Below, one piece after another: positions 31,304 through 43,829 of a DNA stretch of 64,000 nucleotides. How positions within the stretch are numbered: position 1 is the stretch's first letter; each line of letters begins with the position of its first letter. The position numbers and the translations under genes are program-made. The notes beneath the pieces are model-generated. The model was not told the origin of the DNA. It saw only the letters and a list, made by a program, of their open reading frames with translations, and made no database searches. Origin of the DNA: Ananas comosus (Eukaryota; Streptophyta; Magnoliopsida; Poales; Bromeliaceae); the NCBI RefSeq assembly GCF_001540865.1, contig NC_033639.1, forward strand, positions 7,672,865 through 7,736,864, in the 5' to 3' direction.

Positions 31304-33318
31304 TAGGCTGCTATAGTATCGATAGTACGGACGCTTCCGTGCTACCAAATTGTTTTCAATGATGCCGCTTCCAAATCGACGATCGGCTTCGTTAGACTTG
31401 ATCTACACTATTGAAAGTATTTGGAAACTAAATTTCATAATTTTTCGGTATCATTTACCTATCAAACGAGTAGTCTAAAAATGAACGGCTGAAAATAAAA
31501 ATTTCATAAAAATGATGATAAAAGACTTGAATTTAAGATTAGAGCTACTGATCTTACTCTAAATAGTAAAAAAAAATTTCTATAAAAATTTCATCTGATT
31601 TGGATTGTTTTACACCGTTAAATTTACAAATGCATCACATCTACCATTAAAATTGTCAATTTTGAGATCTTTTGATCACTAGCCAAATAATGTCGAAAAA
31701 TTTTGAGATTTAGTTTCCAAATACTTTCAATAATGTAGATCAAGTCTAACGGAGCCGATCATTGATTTGGAAGCCACATCATGAAAAACAACTTAATAGC
31801 ACGGAAGGCTCAATTTGAAGTCCAGCTCAAAGGAAGGCTCAATTTGAAGTGATCAAGAATTAGCAAATAAGAGCTAATATAGAGAAATATGCCACGAGTT
31901 ATACACATATAATAGATTAGAAATTTGACATGGCTCAAAAGTTTAGAGTCCCAAAAAAAAATATTGGAAAATTCAGTTAATAAAATAAAATTAGAATGAA
32001 CTAATTAAGAGCATATAAAAGTACAAAATTAATTCTCAGACGCAATTATTCAGATTTTTATTAAATTAAGTACGAATGTGAAATTGGTAGGTAAAACATG
32101 ATATGAAATGGTGATTTAACCCATGTGAAATGTGACACCACCTTACAGTCGGTTGGGGATTAAGAATTTATGACTTCAGTACAAGAAATATTTATTAGTA
32201 ATTAAGTATTGATAACTAATTTATGTAACTATTCTGGATAATCAAATATTTGCGAACTATTTGTGAATTTTAATTTTTGTTAAAAAAAAATTGAAAAAAT
32301 TTTGTTACTATAGTATATCTTGAATATAAAATATAAAAATACTATTATTTAATAACAGCATAAATTATTAAAATATAATAATTATTTTACATAATTTAAT
32401 GTAATATCGGAGTAGAAAGTTCTGAATTAGTAAGCTCTTACCGAGCGGCAAAATACGGCGGCGAGCGCCACCGCTGCTCCACGAGGCGGCGGAGGCGGCG
32501 AAGTAGCAATTCGTGGACGAGTTCATGCCGTTGCCGCAGCTGCAGGCGAACGAGTTGTACACCGCGGCGGTGGCGGTGGCGGTGGCGGTGGCGGCGGTGG
32601 CGTAGCCGCACATGCCGCCGCTCTTCTCGCAGTCGGCGCAGGCGCTGGGGAAGCCGTCGTCGGCGCTGAACCTGTACTTGAGCGCGATCCCGAAGTCCCA
32701 CTCGTCCGGCCTCGTCTCGGCGCCGTTGAAGCCGCGCACGGCCGCGTAGGACGCGCAGCGGAGCTGGGTCAGGTCGACGTCGAACGCGGGGCCGAGGCTC
32801 GCGGGCGCGTAGACGCAGCAGGTGGACACGGGGGCGCCGAGCGCGGCGACGGCGGGGCACGTGTAGAGGAGCCCGCATATGGAGGAGGAGGAGGAGGTGT
32901 CGCAGAGGGTGGCGTTGAGGGTGGGGGTAGGGAAGCAGTCGAGGAGGGCGAAGACGTTGCGGGCGTCGGCGAAGGCGAAGGGGGCGTCCCAGTCGAGGGA
33001 GAAGCCGCGGGAGGGGTTGGTAGCGGAGCAGGTGGACATGGAGGGGTCGGAGACGTAGAGGATTTGGTTGGCGTAGTCGACGGCGTCGACGGGGTAGGAG
33101 CCGGAGCGGGTGGTGAAGGTGAGCTGGTCCTGGTGGCCGCCGCCGGCGCAGGCGACGTGGGGGTGGAAGAGGGGGCTGCCGCAGCCGGGGCCGGTGCCGA
33201 AGGGGTAGTGGATCGGGATGGCGCCGCAGGAGGGCTTGCACGCGTAGTCGGCGGACGAAGAGGAGGCGGCGCCGAGCAGGACAAGGAGGAGGAATTTGGT
33301 GAGAGAGGGTGGAGCCAT
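30541..33318 (-). CDS. WAK-type galacturonan-binding secreted protein
   Basis: There are two exons: 33318-32442 and 30596-30541. The first ends CTCG at a GTAAGA donor; the second follows TTTCATGCAG and closes in phase to give 310 residues. Residues 1-22 form a signal peptide (MAPPSLTKFLLLVLLGA). A GUB_WAK_bind domain follows, with CKPSCGAIPIHYPFGTGPGC near the start, and the WAK-associated C-terminal module contains CADCEKSGGMCGY and FACSCGNGMNSSTNC. The predicted last exon encodes a short hydrophobic tail rich in Trp (GLWLTCIWLAIAW), fitting a membrane or GPI-type anchor. There is no kinase domain. Such proteins bind pectin in the wall, by family analogy. Exon 1 is certain. Exon 2 is my inference, and its intron (1845 bp) is filled with repeats. 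Exon 1 is extremely GC-rich and has antisense shadow frames. Confidence 0.78.
30655..31086. repeat. TIR-like repeat in the intron of the WAK-type gene
   Basis: The left end reads aaaaatgtatgaagacccatc and the right end, inverted, reads gtggaaatgtttggagaccc. 'ccctcaactattg'-like phrases occur inside. A diverged copy is at 45682-45995. It is a probable MITE. Confidence 0.6.
31230..31300. repeat. Compound microsatellite (GT)n(TA)n(GA)n
   Basis: A short GT run, a TA run and about 19 GA units (31264-31300) occur in sequence, adjoining the next foldback MITE. Confidence 0.95.
31298..31812. mobile_element. Foldback MITE, same family, copy 3
   Basis: It begins gagcgctaggctgctatag. The interior matches copy 2 (gatcggcttcgttagacttg, atcatttacct, ggctgaaaataaaaat), and the second half mirrors the first. 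The right end is disturbed: aaggctcaatttgaagt is duplicated at about 31805 and 31832. It lies in the intron of the WAK-type gene. Confidence 0.7.
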
Positions 33319-33375
33319 GGCAGTGTTTCTTTTTTGCATGGGGGGGTGACAAGAGGGATATATATGCATTATGAA

Positions 33376-33404
33376 GGGGAAGGGGAAGGGGAAGGGGAGA
33401 GGGG
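33376..33404 (+). promoter_or_regulatory. G-quadruplex motif next to the WAK-type gene start
   Basis: Five runs of GGGG are separated by AA or AGA, 58-86 bp upstream of the start codon at 33318. On the gene's coding strand the tract is CCCC-rich. It lies just upstream of a TATATAT run (about 33359-33366) that could be the TATA box, which would place the 5' UTR at under 40 bases. Confidence 0.6.
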
Positions 33405-33505
33405 AGTATGTTATATGTATGCGCTTGTGTAATAGTTTGATGTGCATTTGTTTGCTATTTTTCTCTACGTGCTAAAATACAGAAACTTTTATAGAAAAAC
33501 TTCAA

Positions 33506-34135
33506 AATATTACTCTTGTAGTTTAGCATTTCTCCGCTTTACTATTTTGTGATTTAAAGTGTGTCATTTTAGTACTTGTGATTTTATTTTTTTCTTTCCA
33601 TCAACACATTAACTCTTTATTAAAATATATATAAAAAACTTCAGAAATGCTTACCAAATATTAACTTTAATACTTTGTGATTTACGAAATTTTTACTTTA
33701 CTATCTTATAATTTTAACTTTCTCACTAATTTAAAAAAAAAAAATTAACAGAGTGGATAAAAACAAAACAACATAATACTAATTAAAATAATACAATTTA
33801 AACCATAGGGTAACAAAGAAAGAAAGTACCGAACCACAAGGATGGTATTTGAAGTTTTTGCATACTCCCCTTTCCCTTCCCTATGTAATATATACATTTG
33901 AAGTATGTTCTTTTTGCATGTGGATTATCAAATATTCACTTTAATACTCTGTAATTTACGAAATTTTTATTTACTATCCTATAATTTTAACTTTCCCACT
34001 AATTTAAGAAAAAAATTAACAGAGTGGATAAAAACAAAACAGCATAGTACTAATTAAAGTAATACAGTTTAAACCATAGGATAACAAAGGAAGAAAGTGC
34101 TGAACCACAAGGATGGTATTTGAAGTTTTTTTTTT
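33506..34135. repeat. 'cttcaaata' family, copy 4, with internal tandem duplication
   Basis: It starts acttcaaaatattactcttg. A segment of about 270 bp is present twice (about 33655-33865 and 33925-34135), each copy ending gaaccacaaggatggtattt gaagttt. The rest follows the family pattern. Confidence 0.7.
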
Positions 34136-34504
34136 TTTTAACAAATATTCGTGTTTTCACTTTTTTTTACTTTCAAGAATTTATATTTTTTATTTAAAAG
34201 TTTATAAATGCTTTCATAAGATTACAGTGTTAATGGAGGGCGTGAAATAATCAAATTAATTACCCTTACTTATTCTATAAAAGAATAAATGATTTTTTAA
34301 TATATTTTTGTTATTTATTAGAATATTAATTTTTGGTATAAATTATAAGAAATGTATATAATAGTAACATAATTATGAAGAGGGGGGGAGCTAAATGCAT
34401 TATTTTAAAATTTTGAGGGAATAAAATATAAAATTTTGAAAGTGAGAGAGAAAAAGTAAGAGAATGTGAGAGAATGTGAGGAATTCATGGATGGATTTTT
34501 ATTT

Positions 34505-35120
34505 TTTAGGCTAAATTACATAAAATTTTTCTGTCAAAATTCGATTTTTTACTTTTTCTCCCTATCATTTAAAAACCTACACTTTGTCCCTTTATAAAAT
34601 GAAAAATATTTACAGGAGGATACGGTGTGGACTGTGATGATAAAATGACCATTTTGCCCCTCACCATTTTCATCTTCTCCCTCATCTTCCTCAACATCAG
34701 TCTCGATCGGCTGCGATTTCTCCGCGGTTCACGCATCATCTTCCTCCTGCACCCTCGCCGCCCCTCGATTTCGGCGACAGTAAGGTGGAAATTGAGGTGG
34801 GGGTGGATGGAGAGGTGGGTAATGACAACGAGGGCGAAGGCGAGGCGGCGGAGGAGGGAGAAGGGGTGTTTGTGGGTACGGACGGGGATGTTGGCGAGGG
34901 CGAGGCAGTAGAGGAGGGCGAGGCGGAGGAAGGTGAAGCAACAGGAAAAAAAAGCGGAGGGGCATTTTGGGCATAAAAAAATATTTTATAACGGATCACT
35001 AACGGTTGGGGCGAAGTGCACATTTTTCATTTTACAAGGAGGCAAAATGTAGGTTTTTAAATGACAGGATAGATAGTGAAAAATCGCGTTTTGACGAATT
35101 TTTTTTATAATTTAGCCTAT
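34505..35120. repeat. Dispersed repeat, intact copy (empty site for the Helitron)
   Basis: This is colinear with 5699-6209 plus 8181-8275, but runs uninterrupted through cattttacaaggaggcaaa (about 35028-35046), where the other copy holds the Helitron. The GC-rich middle is open in several frames (34627-35023); these are not credible genes. Confidence 0.85.
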
Positions 35121-35570
35121 TTTTTAAGCCATTATTCTAGCTCTTTACCGAAGAGCTAGTTAATTAGCTAGTTATCTGCACCACAGATATGAAGAAATTA
35201 TTTTTTTACGATCTCTGGAAACTAAAGGAGGTTGAGGCTAAATCTGATATTATATAATCAAAAAATAGTTAAATAGAAAACAATCAAAAAATTTATCTTA
35301 CTAATAAAATTATATATAATACGTTCTCTAATTGCCGATCAAGGCGTTACTCAAAATATATATATGTACGCGCGGAAATTGCACACAAATGCACACAAAT
35401 CGTAACGGTGAGATCTGTACCATTAATTAAGTTAATTATTCGTGTCAAAACATGTTGCACCCACATGCATGCAAATTAGTGGTCACCTCCCCTAGAACAG
35501 CACGTTTATTAAAGCCAATCATAGCGTATATATATTCCTACTCCCGTGTACGTAGTCCCGTCCCCTCTTC

Positions 35571-35621
<51 letters not shown>

Positions 35622-36447
35622 TTAAGATTGTTAAAATTATATACGTGAGTTGTTGATGATTTTTTGGTTATAAGAATTGTATATAGGTAGCCGTGGAAAT
35701 AGAGATATAATTTTTTTTTTTTTTTTTTAGATTAGTAAACAAAAAGTCCGGGGAATCTGTTCCTCTCTTGTTCCTCTCCTATGTTTGGTATGAATTGAAA
35801 AGGACTTTTATTATTGTTTTTTAAATTTATTTTAAAATAAATGTAGATTCGATGAGTCAAATTGACTTACGGAGAGTTCTAGTCTAACCCAGACCTATAT
35901 ATGGTTTAAAGATGTGCTGTATCTAATAAAGTTCATCCCATCTAAAGTGTATATAAATAATTTACTCCCTGATTAATTATTCAACGTGAGTAGCAATTCA
36001 TATATGAAATCCTAGCAAACAAAATCCACGAAAATAGCAAAATGAAATCTACACTCTTTGATTTCTAGAGGGATATAATATTCATTAATTTCAACTGCTT
36101 GATGAAACCTCACAAGCCAAAGTTTTAAAAACTAATCATTAATGGCTGTTTTAGTGGTTTCACTAACATGGAATTAGTCTACTAAACCCGGTCTTAAGCC
36201 CTTTGAAGCTCGCGAGGTAGTGTTTACAGTACCGCCATTTTTGCGGTATGGATGCATAGCCCATCTGATCTCCGCTACGCGCACATAAGCAGATATGTTA
36301 AGACTATTCCGAGACAATTTTCTATCAGATTAATTTGGAATTATCTTTTAGCGAAACTAGTGAGATTAGATGATAACTAATCTTTCTCTTAAATGTCTTT
36401 GGAATTCAATAAAAACCATCACACCAAGCCAAACTTCTTTGATCTAC
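35121..36447. other. Intergenic DNA 3' of the prolyl 4-hydroxylase gene
   Basis: This is AT-rich with no recognised gene. It contains a (CT)n microsatellite at 35573-35618 and a T-run at about 35708. The part next to 36448 presumably includes the 3' UTR. Confidence 0.5.
35573..35618. repeat. (CT)n microsatellite
   Basis: About 23 uninterrupted CT units. Confidence 0.97.
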
Positions 36448-39220
36448 TCAAGAACACACCTTGCAACTCTTCCTGCAGTAACCCTGAGACTCCTCAGTGC
36501 CTACCATGTACTCAGGATTCTTCTCACACTCGCCTTTCGCGGCCCATCGCGCGCAGGACTCGTTCTCATCTTCACATTCCTTGCTCCGTCTACTCGACGA
36601 GAGAAAACTGAAGGGTGTCAAATGGATCCACTTCGTCGCAGTCCATTTCTCCCCTGCTATTACTGGGCAGCTCCCATGCATACTTGATCCATCCAAAGTG
36701 CCGTTCGGATGCAGGCTGAAGAATAACACGGCATCGCCTTTCTTCGGTTTCACTGAAATAAGCTCATCAAACACTATCTCAATACGATTTCAAAATAAAA
36801 GTTTCTGAACTTCGATGAACTTAAACAAGTTATTTAGTACTGGAAAAGTTTTAACACAGTTGCATTCTTCGTAGTTTAGTGGTTGGTAATAGAATTTGCT
36901 CGTAAATTCTTCACCTGAAAAACCTGTTGAAGCACAGAAAGCGAGAGAATCACCTTTCCTTTGTCGATTCGCCTGCAAAAAAATGCGCGGAGAAAATTTT
37001 AGAAAATGGTTTAGATGAGGATGATAGCCTGATTAGTTCTTTACTAGAAGATCACCTTCTGTACCGCTGCTTTCGTGAAGACTGTCTCCCCGCCTTGTGT
37101 AACATTAGCTAGGTACATGAGTACTGTCGCGACTCGATTTCCCTTTTTGTTCCCTTTTACATCTTTAAAGTAATCGACGTGCGGCACAAACAGTTGGCCC
37201 TTCTCGTAACGGAGTATTTGTATGGCCTCGCCGTTCTCTAGCACGGGGAGTATAAAGGTTTTGTTATCAAGCAACAAAACAATTACAAACTTGTTTAATT
37301 GAATACATGCTGTAATAAATTTACCTACTGGGAGGAAGGTCCAAGCAGCGACTCTGCTCTCGACTCGACGAACAATTTCATCCTTGGAAATGCAGAGGAA
37401 AATGATGATAGTCTACACCTTAGACATGGTAAATTCGCAAGCTACTTGCTGCTCTTGATAATCACATTATAAAATGGCTCATCGACGTGGCGAAGAACAC
37501 GAAATACAGGATTGAATGATGAGAGATTATGGATTCACTAGCAAATGCTTTATATATCCAGCTGACGAAATCGATGTTTTGGTTACGAGATCAGTGCATT
37601 AGGCATTCTAAAGGGCGCAGAACATGAATGATATACCGGCATTCGGTTAGCCGATAACAACCATGTTCGTGATGAGAAATAGCACGAGCGCCATCTAAGT
37701 GTATCTTTGGCGACCAATGAAAACACTATTTGCTTACAGAAAAGGAAAAAACAACCAAAATGATGTAAACAATGGATCATTATGACATCGGAGAAATTGA
37801 GCTAGTAATTTACCTGACCTGGCTTCAGGAACATGTCCCAACTAGTTCGCGCGGTGCTAAGCTTGCTCTCACCACCGTAGCCCTCTATGACTGTAGATTT
37901 TTTAAGTTTACCCTTCGACTGCTCTCGGAAAGCAAACATAACACAATCGAAAGTGAAATTCAAAATAAGATAAAGAATAATTTCAAAGGGGTCTTGGTTC
38001 TTTCAAATGGCGATTTAAGAGGGTGTAATTTGCTGATGCATGGTAGTAGTAAAATGGTAATAGTACTACATAGATTTTCCTGAGATATCTAGTATAAATA
38101 GTTGGGTAGTTTGTGGGTATGCTGATATGTAATCATTGAAATCTTATGAAAAATTTAGCAATATAAAAGGGAACTTTTCTACCAGGGAGATGAGGTGATC
38201 GCATTCCTCGTCGGAGAGAAAGCCCTCATAGAGAAAAATCCTGCACCAAAATGGCAAATGAATTATCAACTTACATAAAGTGCGAAACGAAAAAATGCGT
38301 GGAGAGGGTTAAATTAGGTGATCTTTTAGTTGTTAAACTTTCCAATTTAAGTTCTGAAGTAAGCCTACAATATGAATTACGCAAATCGGAAGCCCAAGCT
38401 TAAGATTTCTTCCTTTTTTTTTCTTTTTGACTGTAAGATGCAAGGTGATTTCATATGTCATTCATGTAATCAATCCAAATTAGCCCGAAAGAGATATAGA
38501 TCGATAGTAGATAGATAGATAGATACAGAATAAATCTTCTAAGTAATACAGCTTAATTTCAACCAAAATAGGATTACTTTTTGCATATCCAGGGTCATCT
38601 TTATTCTTTTGATTCTGAGCATAAGCTTTTCTTTTTTGATAATACTGTAAAAATGCCTTTTGCCAGAGTATAAGAAAAAAGATACAGAGGTATGATGGAA
38701 AAAAGGTTTGTAATGCAAGTTTTTGCTTACAAATTACAAACAATTAGCAAATAAGGCTTTTGCTTGGCCTATTTACTGGGAGATTTTTTAGCTATGTTCT
38801 ATGTACCGCCAATCGACACTTTCGTCAAAATCTATTGAAATATATTGAATGCCAATTTAGTTTTTAGCTGAACCTTTTAACTGATGGTTTTGTCAATTTT
38901 GCGGCAAAATACGGAAGCAAATGAACAATCAAACTTATCTAACCTTGGTTGCCATGAGAGTTGGGTGATAGATCTTGGCTCTATGACATTGTGATCCCTT
39001 CTTTCACCAGTGCCAATCCTAAAGGTAATTGAATATTCACAGAAAAAGAAGATAAACAAAGGTGTATATTATAAAAGAGCAGCACAATTAGAGGTATTGT
39101 AACATACACCAAATTGACTCCTATTCCTTCAAACAGTTTAAGCCTGAGAGGAGTTGGTGGCAGAGAGAAGAACAGAAGGAAGAGAAAGATGGAAGGGAGA
39201 AGAGAAAGTTTGAAACCCAT
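36448..39220 (-). CDS. P4H: Prolyl 4-hydroxylase with ShKT domain
   Basis: Eight exons run 39220-39108, 39018-38944, 38240-38183, 37918-37814, 37382-37325, 37237-37056, 36972-36924 and 36752-36448. All introns are GT-AG and all junctions stay in phase, giving 314 residues. Residues 1-20 form a hydrophobic signal anchor. Landmarks are ITQLSWQPRIFLYEGFLSDE, ARTSWDMFL, AAWTFLP, ENGEAIQILRYEKGQ, the iron ligands H156 and D158 (PHVDYF) and H239 (SMHG), and K249 (GEKW) for 2-oxoglutarate. A C-terminal ShKT domain with six Cys (about 270-314) marks the P4H subtype found in plants. It hydroxylates proline in extensins and arabinogalactan proteins in the ER/Golgi. Position 157-162 reads DYFKDV with a shortened following loop, as in several homologues. 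The exon 1 donor (GTATGT) was chosen because the alternative brings a stop codon. Confidence 0.94.
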
Positions 39221-40747
39221 TTTTGATTAATTAGAAGAGGAGGGTACATCACAAAGGAGCCAATTAAGTTTTTTTTTTTTTTTCTACATTATCTTCCTAA
39301 TTAATGCCATTTAGAAGGTTAAAGAGCTACTAGGAGGTTTCAAATGAGTTCCTTTAATTCTTTAATTGTGGTATCATTAACTCCATCAATAAAAGCAAAC
39401 AGGAAATTTCTTATATGAAAAGTTGATGCTGTATTCTTAGTTTTATATTTTCAAAATATGATTCTGCATGTGAGTATTTTGTATGTGGAAATTGAATTGC
39501 GCATTGGCCCAAGTCACACACATTCTTATGATTGCTTATTTCTTCTGGAATCTTAAGATTGAGACATTATTTTTAAGAAAAAGAAACCTGCTGTTGACTC
39601 CATTGTGAATATGTTTTCAGACACATTAATGCTACTGTATATCAACTCCCTCTGTCTTACTAAGTTCTTGGTTAGTTTGTTAGTCAGTTTCAAAGGCAGC
39701 AACAATTAACATTCCATTGGTTCAAATTGCTGGAAATGGGTTGGAACAATAAGAACTCTTCCACATTAGCAGCAAAAAGAACCACAAGAAACCTCATGCA
39801 TGACGCAATATGCGAAGATCAGATGAAACAGGGTTTTTTTTTTCTACCAGTGCCCGGTATGGATTGGAGACATTTAACTGTAAAATCGATGGTTACCATT
39901 TGTTTTAACACTGCAAATTGTTCTGCAAATTAACTCAGGTTTTATTGTTGCTAGATACAAGTGACGCGGCGGAACAAGAAACTTAGCCAGCTCCTGCAAT
40001 GGAATTGTACATATTCCTGGTAAACAATATAACAAAATATCTCTCTTTTTCTGAGAAAAACATTTAAGAGTTTTATCAAAACAACCTGCTTATGGCTAAC
40101 GAAAGATTCGTCTTTCACCGACCAATTTGTAGAGAACAAAGGAAGCAACAAACCAGAAGTTGACCACATTAGTAGTTTTCCGTTTTCAAGAAAGCAATCA
40201 AACTTAACATGCATGTTCGAGAAAGATAACAACATTTGATTTGTAACAACTCTTCAAATCATATAATGCTTCCTTTTAACCTAAACCTTCCAAGGAGATT
40301 GACGAAGAAAGGATATACTATAAGCATCAGAAGATCATGCTTATCAGGTGTCAGAGCCGTCTGCACTATCATCGCATGGAATTCTTGACCGGATAATAAC
40401 TCGGGCTCCCGACGTAAGCCTGCAGGAGAAAAGAACGAATGGCAACACCCTATCAAGATGTGTACACTGTATTAAAATATAACAAAAGTGTTTATTAGGC
40501 CTAGCATCTAAAACAGCTTCTTTACTCCAAAAAGTTGAAGATACAAGTAATCAGCCACCTGGCTCTTGAAGAACCAAGAACTTTTGCTGTAGCTAAAATG
40601 ATCTTTTGGATTCGAAAAGCAGACTCAAATTTGAAATATATGCTTCTGGTACAGCACGAAGTTGGTTAGGAGATTCAACAAAGTGTTGTTAGTACTTCTT
40701 CGAACATTTCTGCTTAAACAACAATTCTTTGAAGCCAAAGAATGGAC
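39221..40747. other. Intergenic DNA between P4H and SOSEKI genes
   Basis: This contains the P4H promoter side (T-run at about 39270) and the SOSEKI 3' side. A minus-strand frame at 40259-40454 follows a good splice acceptor (TTTTCTCCTGCAG, about 40430) and could be an untranslated or alternative exon of the SOSEKI gene. I recognise nothing in its sequence. Confidence 0.4.
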
Positions 40748-43217
40748 TTAACTTTCCTCGATCCTGATAAGCTTCTCCTTTTCTTCTTTCAAGGATTCTA
40801 ACCTCATGGATGATCCATGAACTGAGGCAGCATGAGTGATACTTCTGCTGCTTTCTCCTATTGAGGAGCGGTCACACTCGGGCCCAACAGACGAGCACCT
40901 CGGGCAATCGGAAATAGGAGAAGTAATTTTTTCATTTTTGGGCTGCTTTGGAGGTGTAAGTTTGATAGCTCGAGGGAGGCATCTTGCAACTGATGTGTCC
41001 TCAATCTCTTCCCCGTGCCTTCTGGACTCCAATTTGCACTTCCTGCACTTTCTTGATGTATTAACTGTTAATATGTAACAGAGCACCTCAAAGAAGTTTA
41101 AAAAGATAGAGAACATGGCAATAGGAATGACACAGTAAATAAGAGATCTGTAAAGGACACACAAAAAGGAAGAAATACTGAAGAACAACTTCAGCATAAT
41201 AAATGATTATCATTTAAATGATGCTTAGGAGAACACTAGCGTCGGCACTTATCAGCACAATCGTGGCAAGCATTTAGTTAATTGCATTATTCTCTAAATT
41301 AGAACATAGGCACTTCATGAACCAACTCGATTTACGCTCATAACGATGAAGCATCCAAATCTGCATAAATTGCAATCATAGTAGAGCTACGTGAGGAAGC
41401 ACGAATAGCTTTCTCATTAGAATTTTACTGCAGCTTCCCGCTGCAGAACAAGCAGAAGTTTTAAACTGAAGCTTCTGTTTGTTACCCAAAAGTTCATTTT
41501 AGCTTCTACCACAGCAAAATTTCCAGCCTAGTTATCAACCAAACACCCAGTTTCTGAATGCTTGTGCCTTCCAGATTAGAGAAGCCATTCTCAAAACCAG
41601 GCAGAACTAGCAAAAAATTACAGTGTTATGTGGTACTACATATTCAGATAGGCAAAGAGTAAGACCTTACTGAGTGAGCGGCAAATGTAGGATGTAATAT
41701 GATATAAAGACGAGGCTCACCTTTCGGCATTGTAGGAGGAAGATCGTTTCAGAACGGGCATCCTTTCCCCTATATCCTCCCGATGCTTCTTAGTTTCAAT
41801 CAAGCTACCACTAAAATACTCCTTATCTTCCAATTTCAATCCCATTAATCTTGGATCTTTCGAAAGGCAATCAAGCTCTCCAAGCATACTCGAGCGAGCA
41901 AATACCGATGATTGGAACTTCATGTGCGAGAAACTTGGCTGGTAATTTGAGACGATACCATAGCTTTCGTGATCCTTCACGGTGAAAGACCCGCAAGTGA
42001 TCAGCTGCATTAAGATATTACCAGGCTTCATCTTCGGCCCGGTGGGAATTAGCACTTCCTCCTCTTTGAGTCTTCTAAAGATGTTCTTGTTTCTAGCATC
42101 CGCCCTAAGCAAAGACTCTAAAGTCTCTGACCTGCTACCATTCGAAAGTCGAGCATGATTATTGATAGAATCAAGAGTCGTCGAGCCATTGTCAGTAGAA
42201 ACAACCGTAGTGAGATTCTCGTTCTCCTTATCGTGGTGATCACTTTTTTTATTTTCGTCGTCAGTTTGAGTTGCTGCGTCCGAAGAACCAATTGGCCTGT
42301 ATACTCTATACTCCGCCGAACCCGAAGAGACGTACTCTTGAGACGACACTTCTTCTTCTTCTTCTTCTTCGTCCTCTTTTTCATCTTCTTGAGGAGAAGG
42401 CGGAGGGTTGGATTCTCTAACGACAACAGTAGGAGGAGAGGAGGAAGCAAAAGGAGCTTCTTTGGATCTAGAAAATTTGGGTGATTCTTGCTGGGGGGGT
42501 TGCTTTGGGTTTTTCGGTTTTGGGTTCCCGTTGTTCGGATGAATCCGATCTAAACGAACATGAAACGAAAGAAAACACATTTGGATTGTTTAGCTCCAAA
42601 CCTCTCTTCCTTATTACTATCAACATTGAATCAAAGGGAACAACACATGTTACTTTACACAATTTTTGGATTACCTGAAGAGGGTTGATCTAAGAGTTCA
42701 GAACCTTTGAGAACATACTCATCTCCGTTGGCGGGGAGGACGAGATCGTCGTGGGAGAGATCGTGCCACACGAATCCGTTCTTGTAGCTCCTGCATTGAT
42801 CAAATTCATCGTTTTCACACCCAAAACACCATAAAAAAGGGATTTTTATCATTTGGGCGCTCTCCATTTTACCTCTTGCACGACCACGAATACATGGTGG
42901 GCATTCCCTTTCCCCTCACCAAATTAAGGCGATTAATCACATCTAAGAAAAAAAAAAAAAAAACCAATTGCGATAACAAGACAACAATCTCTAATCCGCA
43001 TTTCAAAACTATGAAGAGCCAAACAATTCGATCCCCACAAACCTCCGAGATACAACCCTTCAGGGGAGGAGAGGGGCACCTCAATGAAATGCGGGTGCTC
43101 GATGCGTCGATTCCGACACAAGTAATACACAACGGGGATCTTCTTCTTCTTCTTCTTCTTCTTCTCCTCCTCCTCCTCCTCCTCGGGCGCTTCCATTTCC
43201 CGTCTCAAAAATCTCAA
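40748..43217 (-). CDS. SOK: SOSEKI polarity protein (DUF966/UPSTREAM OF FLC family)
   Basis: Five exons run 43217-43043, 42942-42873, 42790-42675, 42549-41721 and 41051-40748; the first four junctions are clear. From the first ATG this gives 497 residues, or 490 from the second ATG (43196). Residues about 27-115 form the DIX-like polymerisation domain: VVYYLCRNRRIEHPHFIEVP, LYLGDVINRLNLVRGKGM, MYSWSCKRSYKNGFVWHDL and EYVLKGSEL. Conserved distal motifs follow: SEYRVYRPI, TLESLLRADARNKNIFRRL, KPGNILMQLITCGS and DCLSKDPRLMGL. The final exon gives a KCRKCKLESRRHGE motif. SOSEKI proteins form polarised edges at the plasma membrane through DIX-like oligomers. The N-terminus carries a Glu7-Lys8 run encoded by a trinucleotide repeat (about 43141-43184), and exon 4 has another acidic run. 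The last acceptor (ATCAAG) is weak and chosen for frame. Confidence 0.93.
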
Positions 43218-43302
43218 AACCCTGATGCAATGGGACGAGGAATGGCGAATAAGGGTGGAGAGAGGAAGCAGAGTGTTGTAGGTAGTACTGCTACTGCCAC
43301 TG

Positions 43303-43334
<32 letters not shown>

Positions 43335-43580
43335 ACTTTGCCGTGGAAAAAGGGGAATTAGAAGGAGTATATTAAATTAAATTCAATTGATTGAGGGGGG
43401 AGTGGGGGGGAGGAGAGTACGGTTTCGTTGGAGGGAGTGGGGGAAGCATTGAATTGCTTACGGGCAAAGGGAGAAAGAGAAGGAGGTGGGTGGGAGTGGA
43501 CCGAGAATGCCACAAAACATTGCCTGCACCGGATGTATATAAGCACGCCCCGAATACACACAAAACAGTCTAAAATAGAT
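43218..43580. promoter_or_regulatory. SOSEKI 5' leader and promoter-proximal region
   Basis: The region upstream of the start on the minus strand holds a (GCA)n/(CTG)n tract at about 43285-43335 and purine/pyrimidine-rich sequence to about 43500. A TATATAA-like tatataagc (plus-strand sense, about 43536) is nearby. Leucine- and alanine-rich frames here are repeat artefacts. Confidence 0.4.
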
Positions 43581-43829
43581 CAGTTATATTGCTGATACTG
43601 TATTCCTAATCAATCAGATTATTTCTCTTGCATTCGCCCATCCAATCATGATTATTAAAAAAAATATATTTTTATTATACTTTCCTTTTGAAAAAAGAGA
43701 TATGATTGGCTGATTATTGATGATATAGTATAAATTTTATATGATAGATGTATCTAAGGCATATTAAGTGAGCCAACTTTGCTATAAGCCCGGTGCTTAT
43801 GGTGTTCATTTTTTTCCCATCAGCCATGC

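Noticed and set aside
30541..33318. A wall-associated receptor kinase with a kinase domain
   Set aside because: No kinase exon is visible downstream on the minus strand; the space is filled with repeats and then the LINE.
32438..33352. 304-codon Arg/Pro/Leu-rich frame and a 171-codon Ser/Pro-rich frame
   Set aside because: These are alternative frames of the GC-rich first exon of the WAK-type gene. The Cys pattern supports the other frame.
42876..43361. 161-codon plus-strand frame with poly-Leu and poly-Ala runs
   Set aside because: The runs come from the trinucleotide repeats antisense to SOSEKI exon 1 and its leader.
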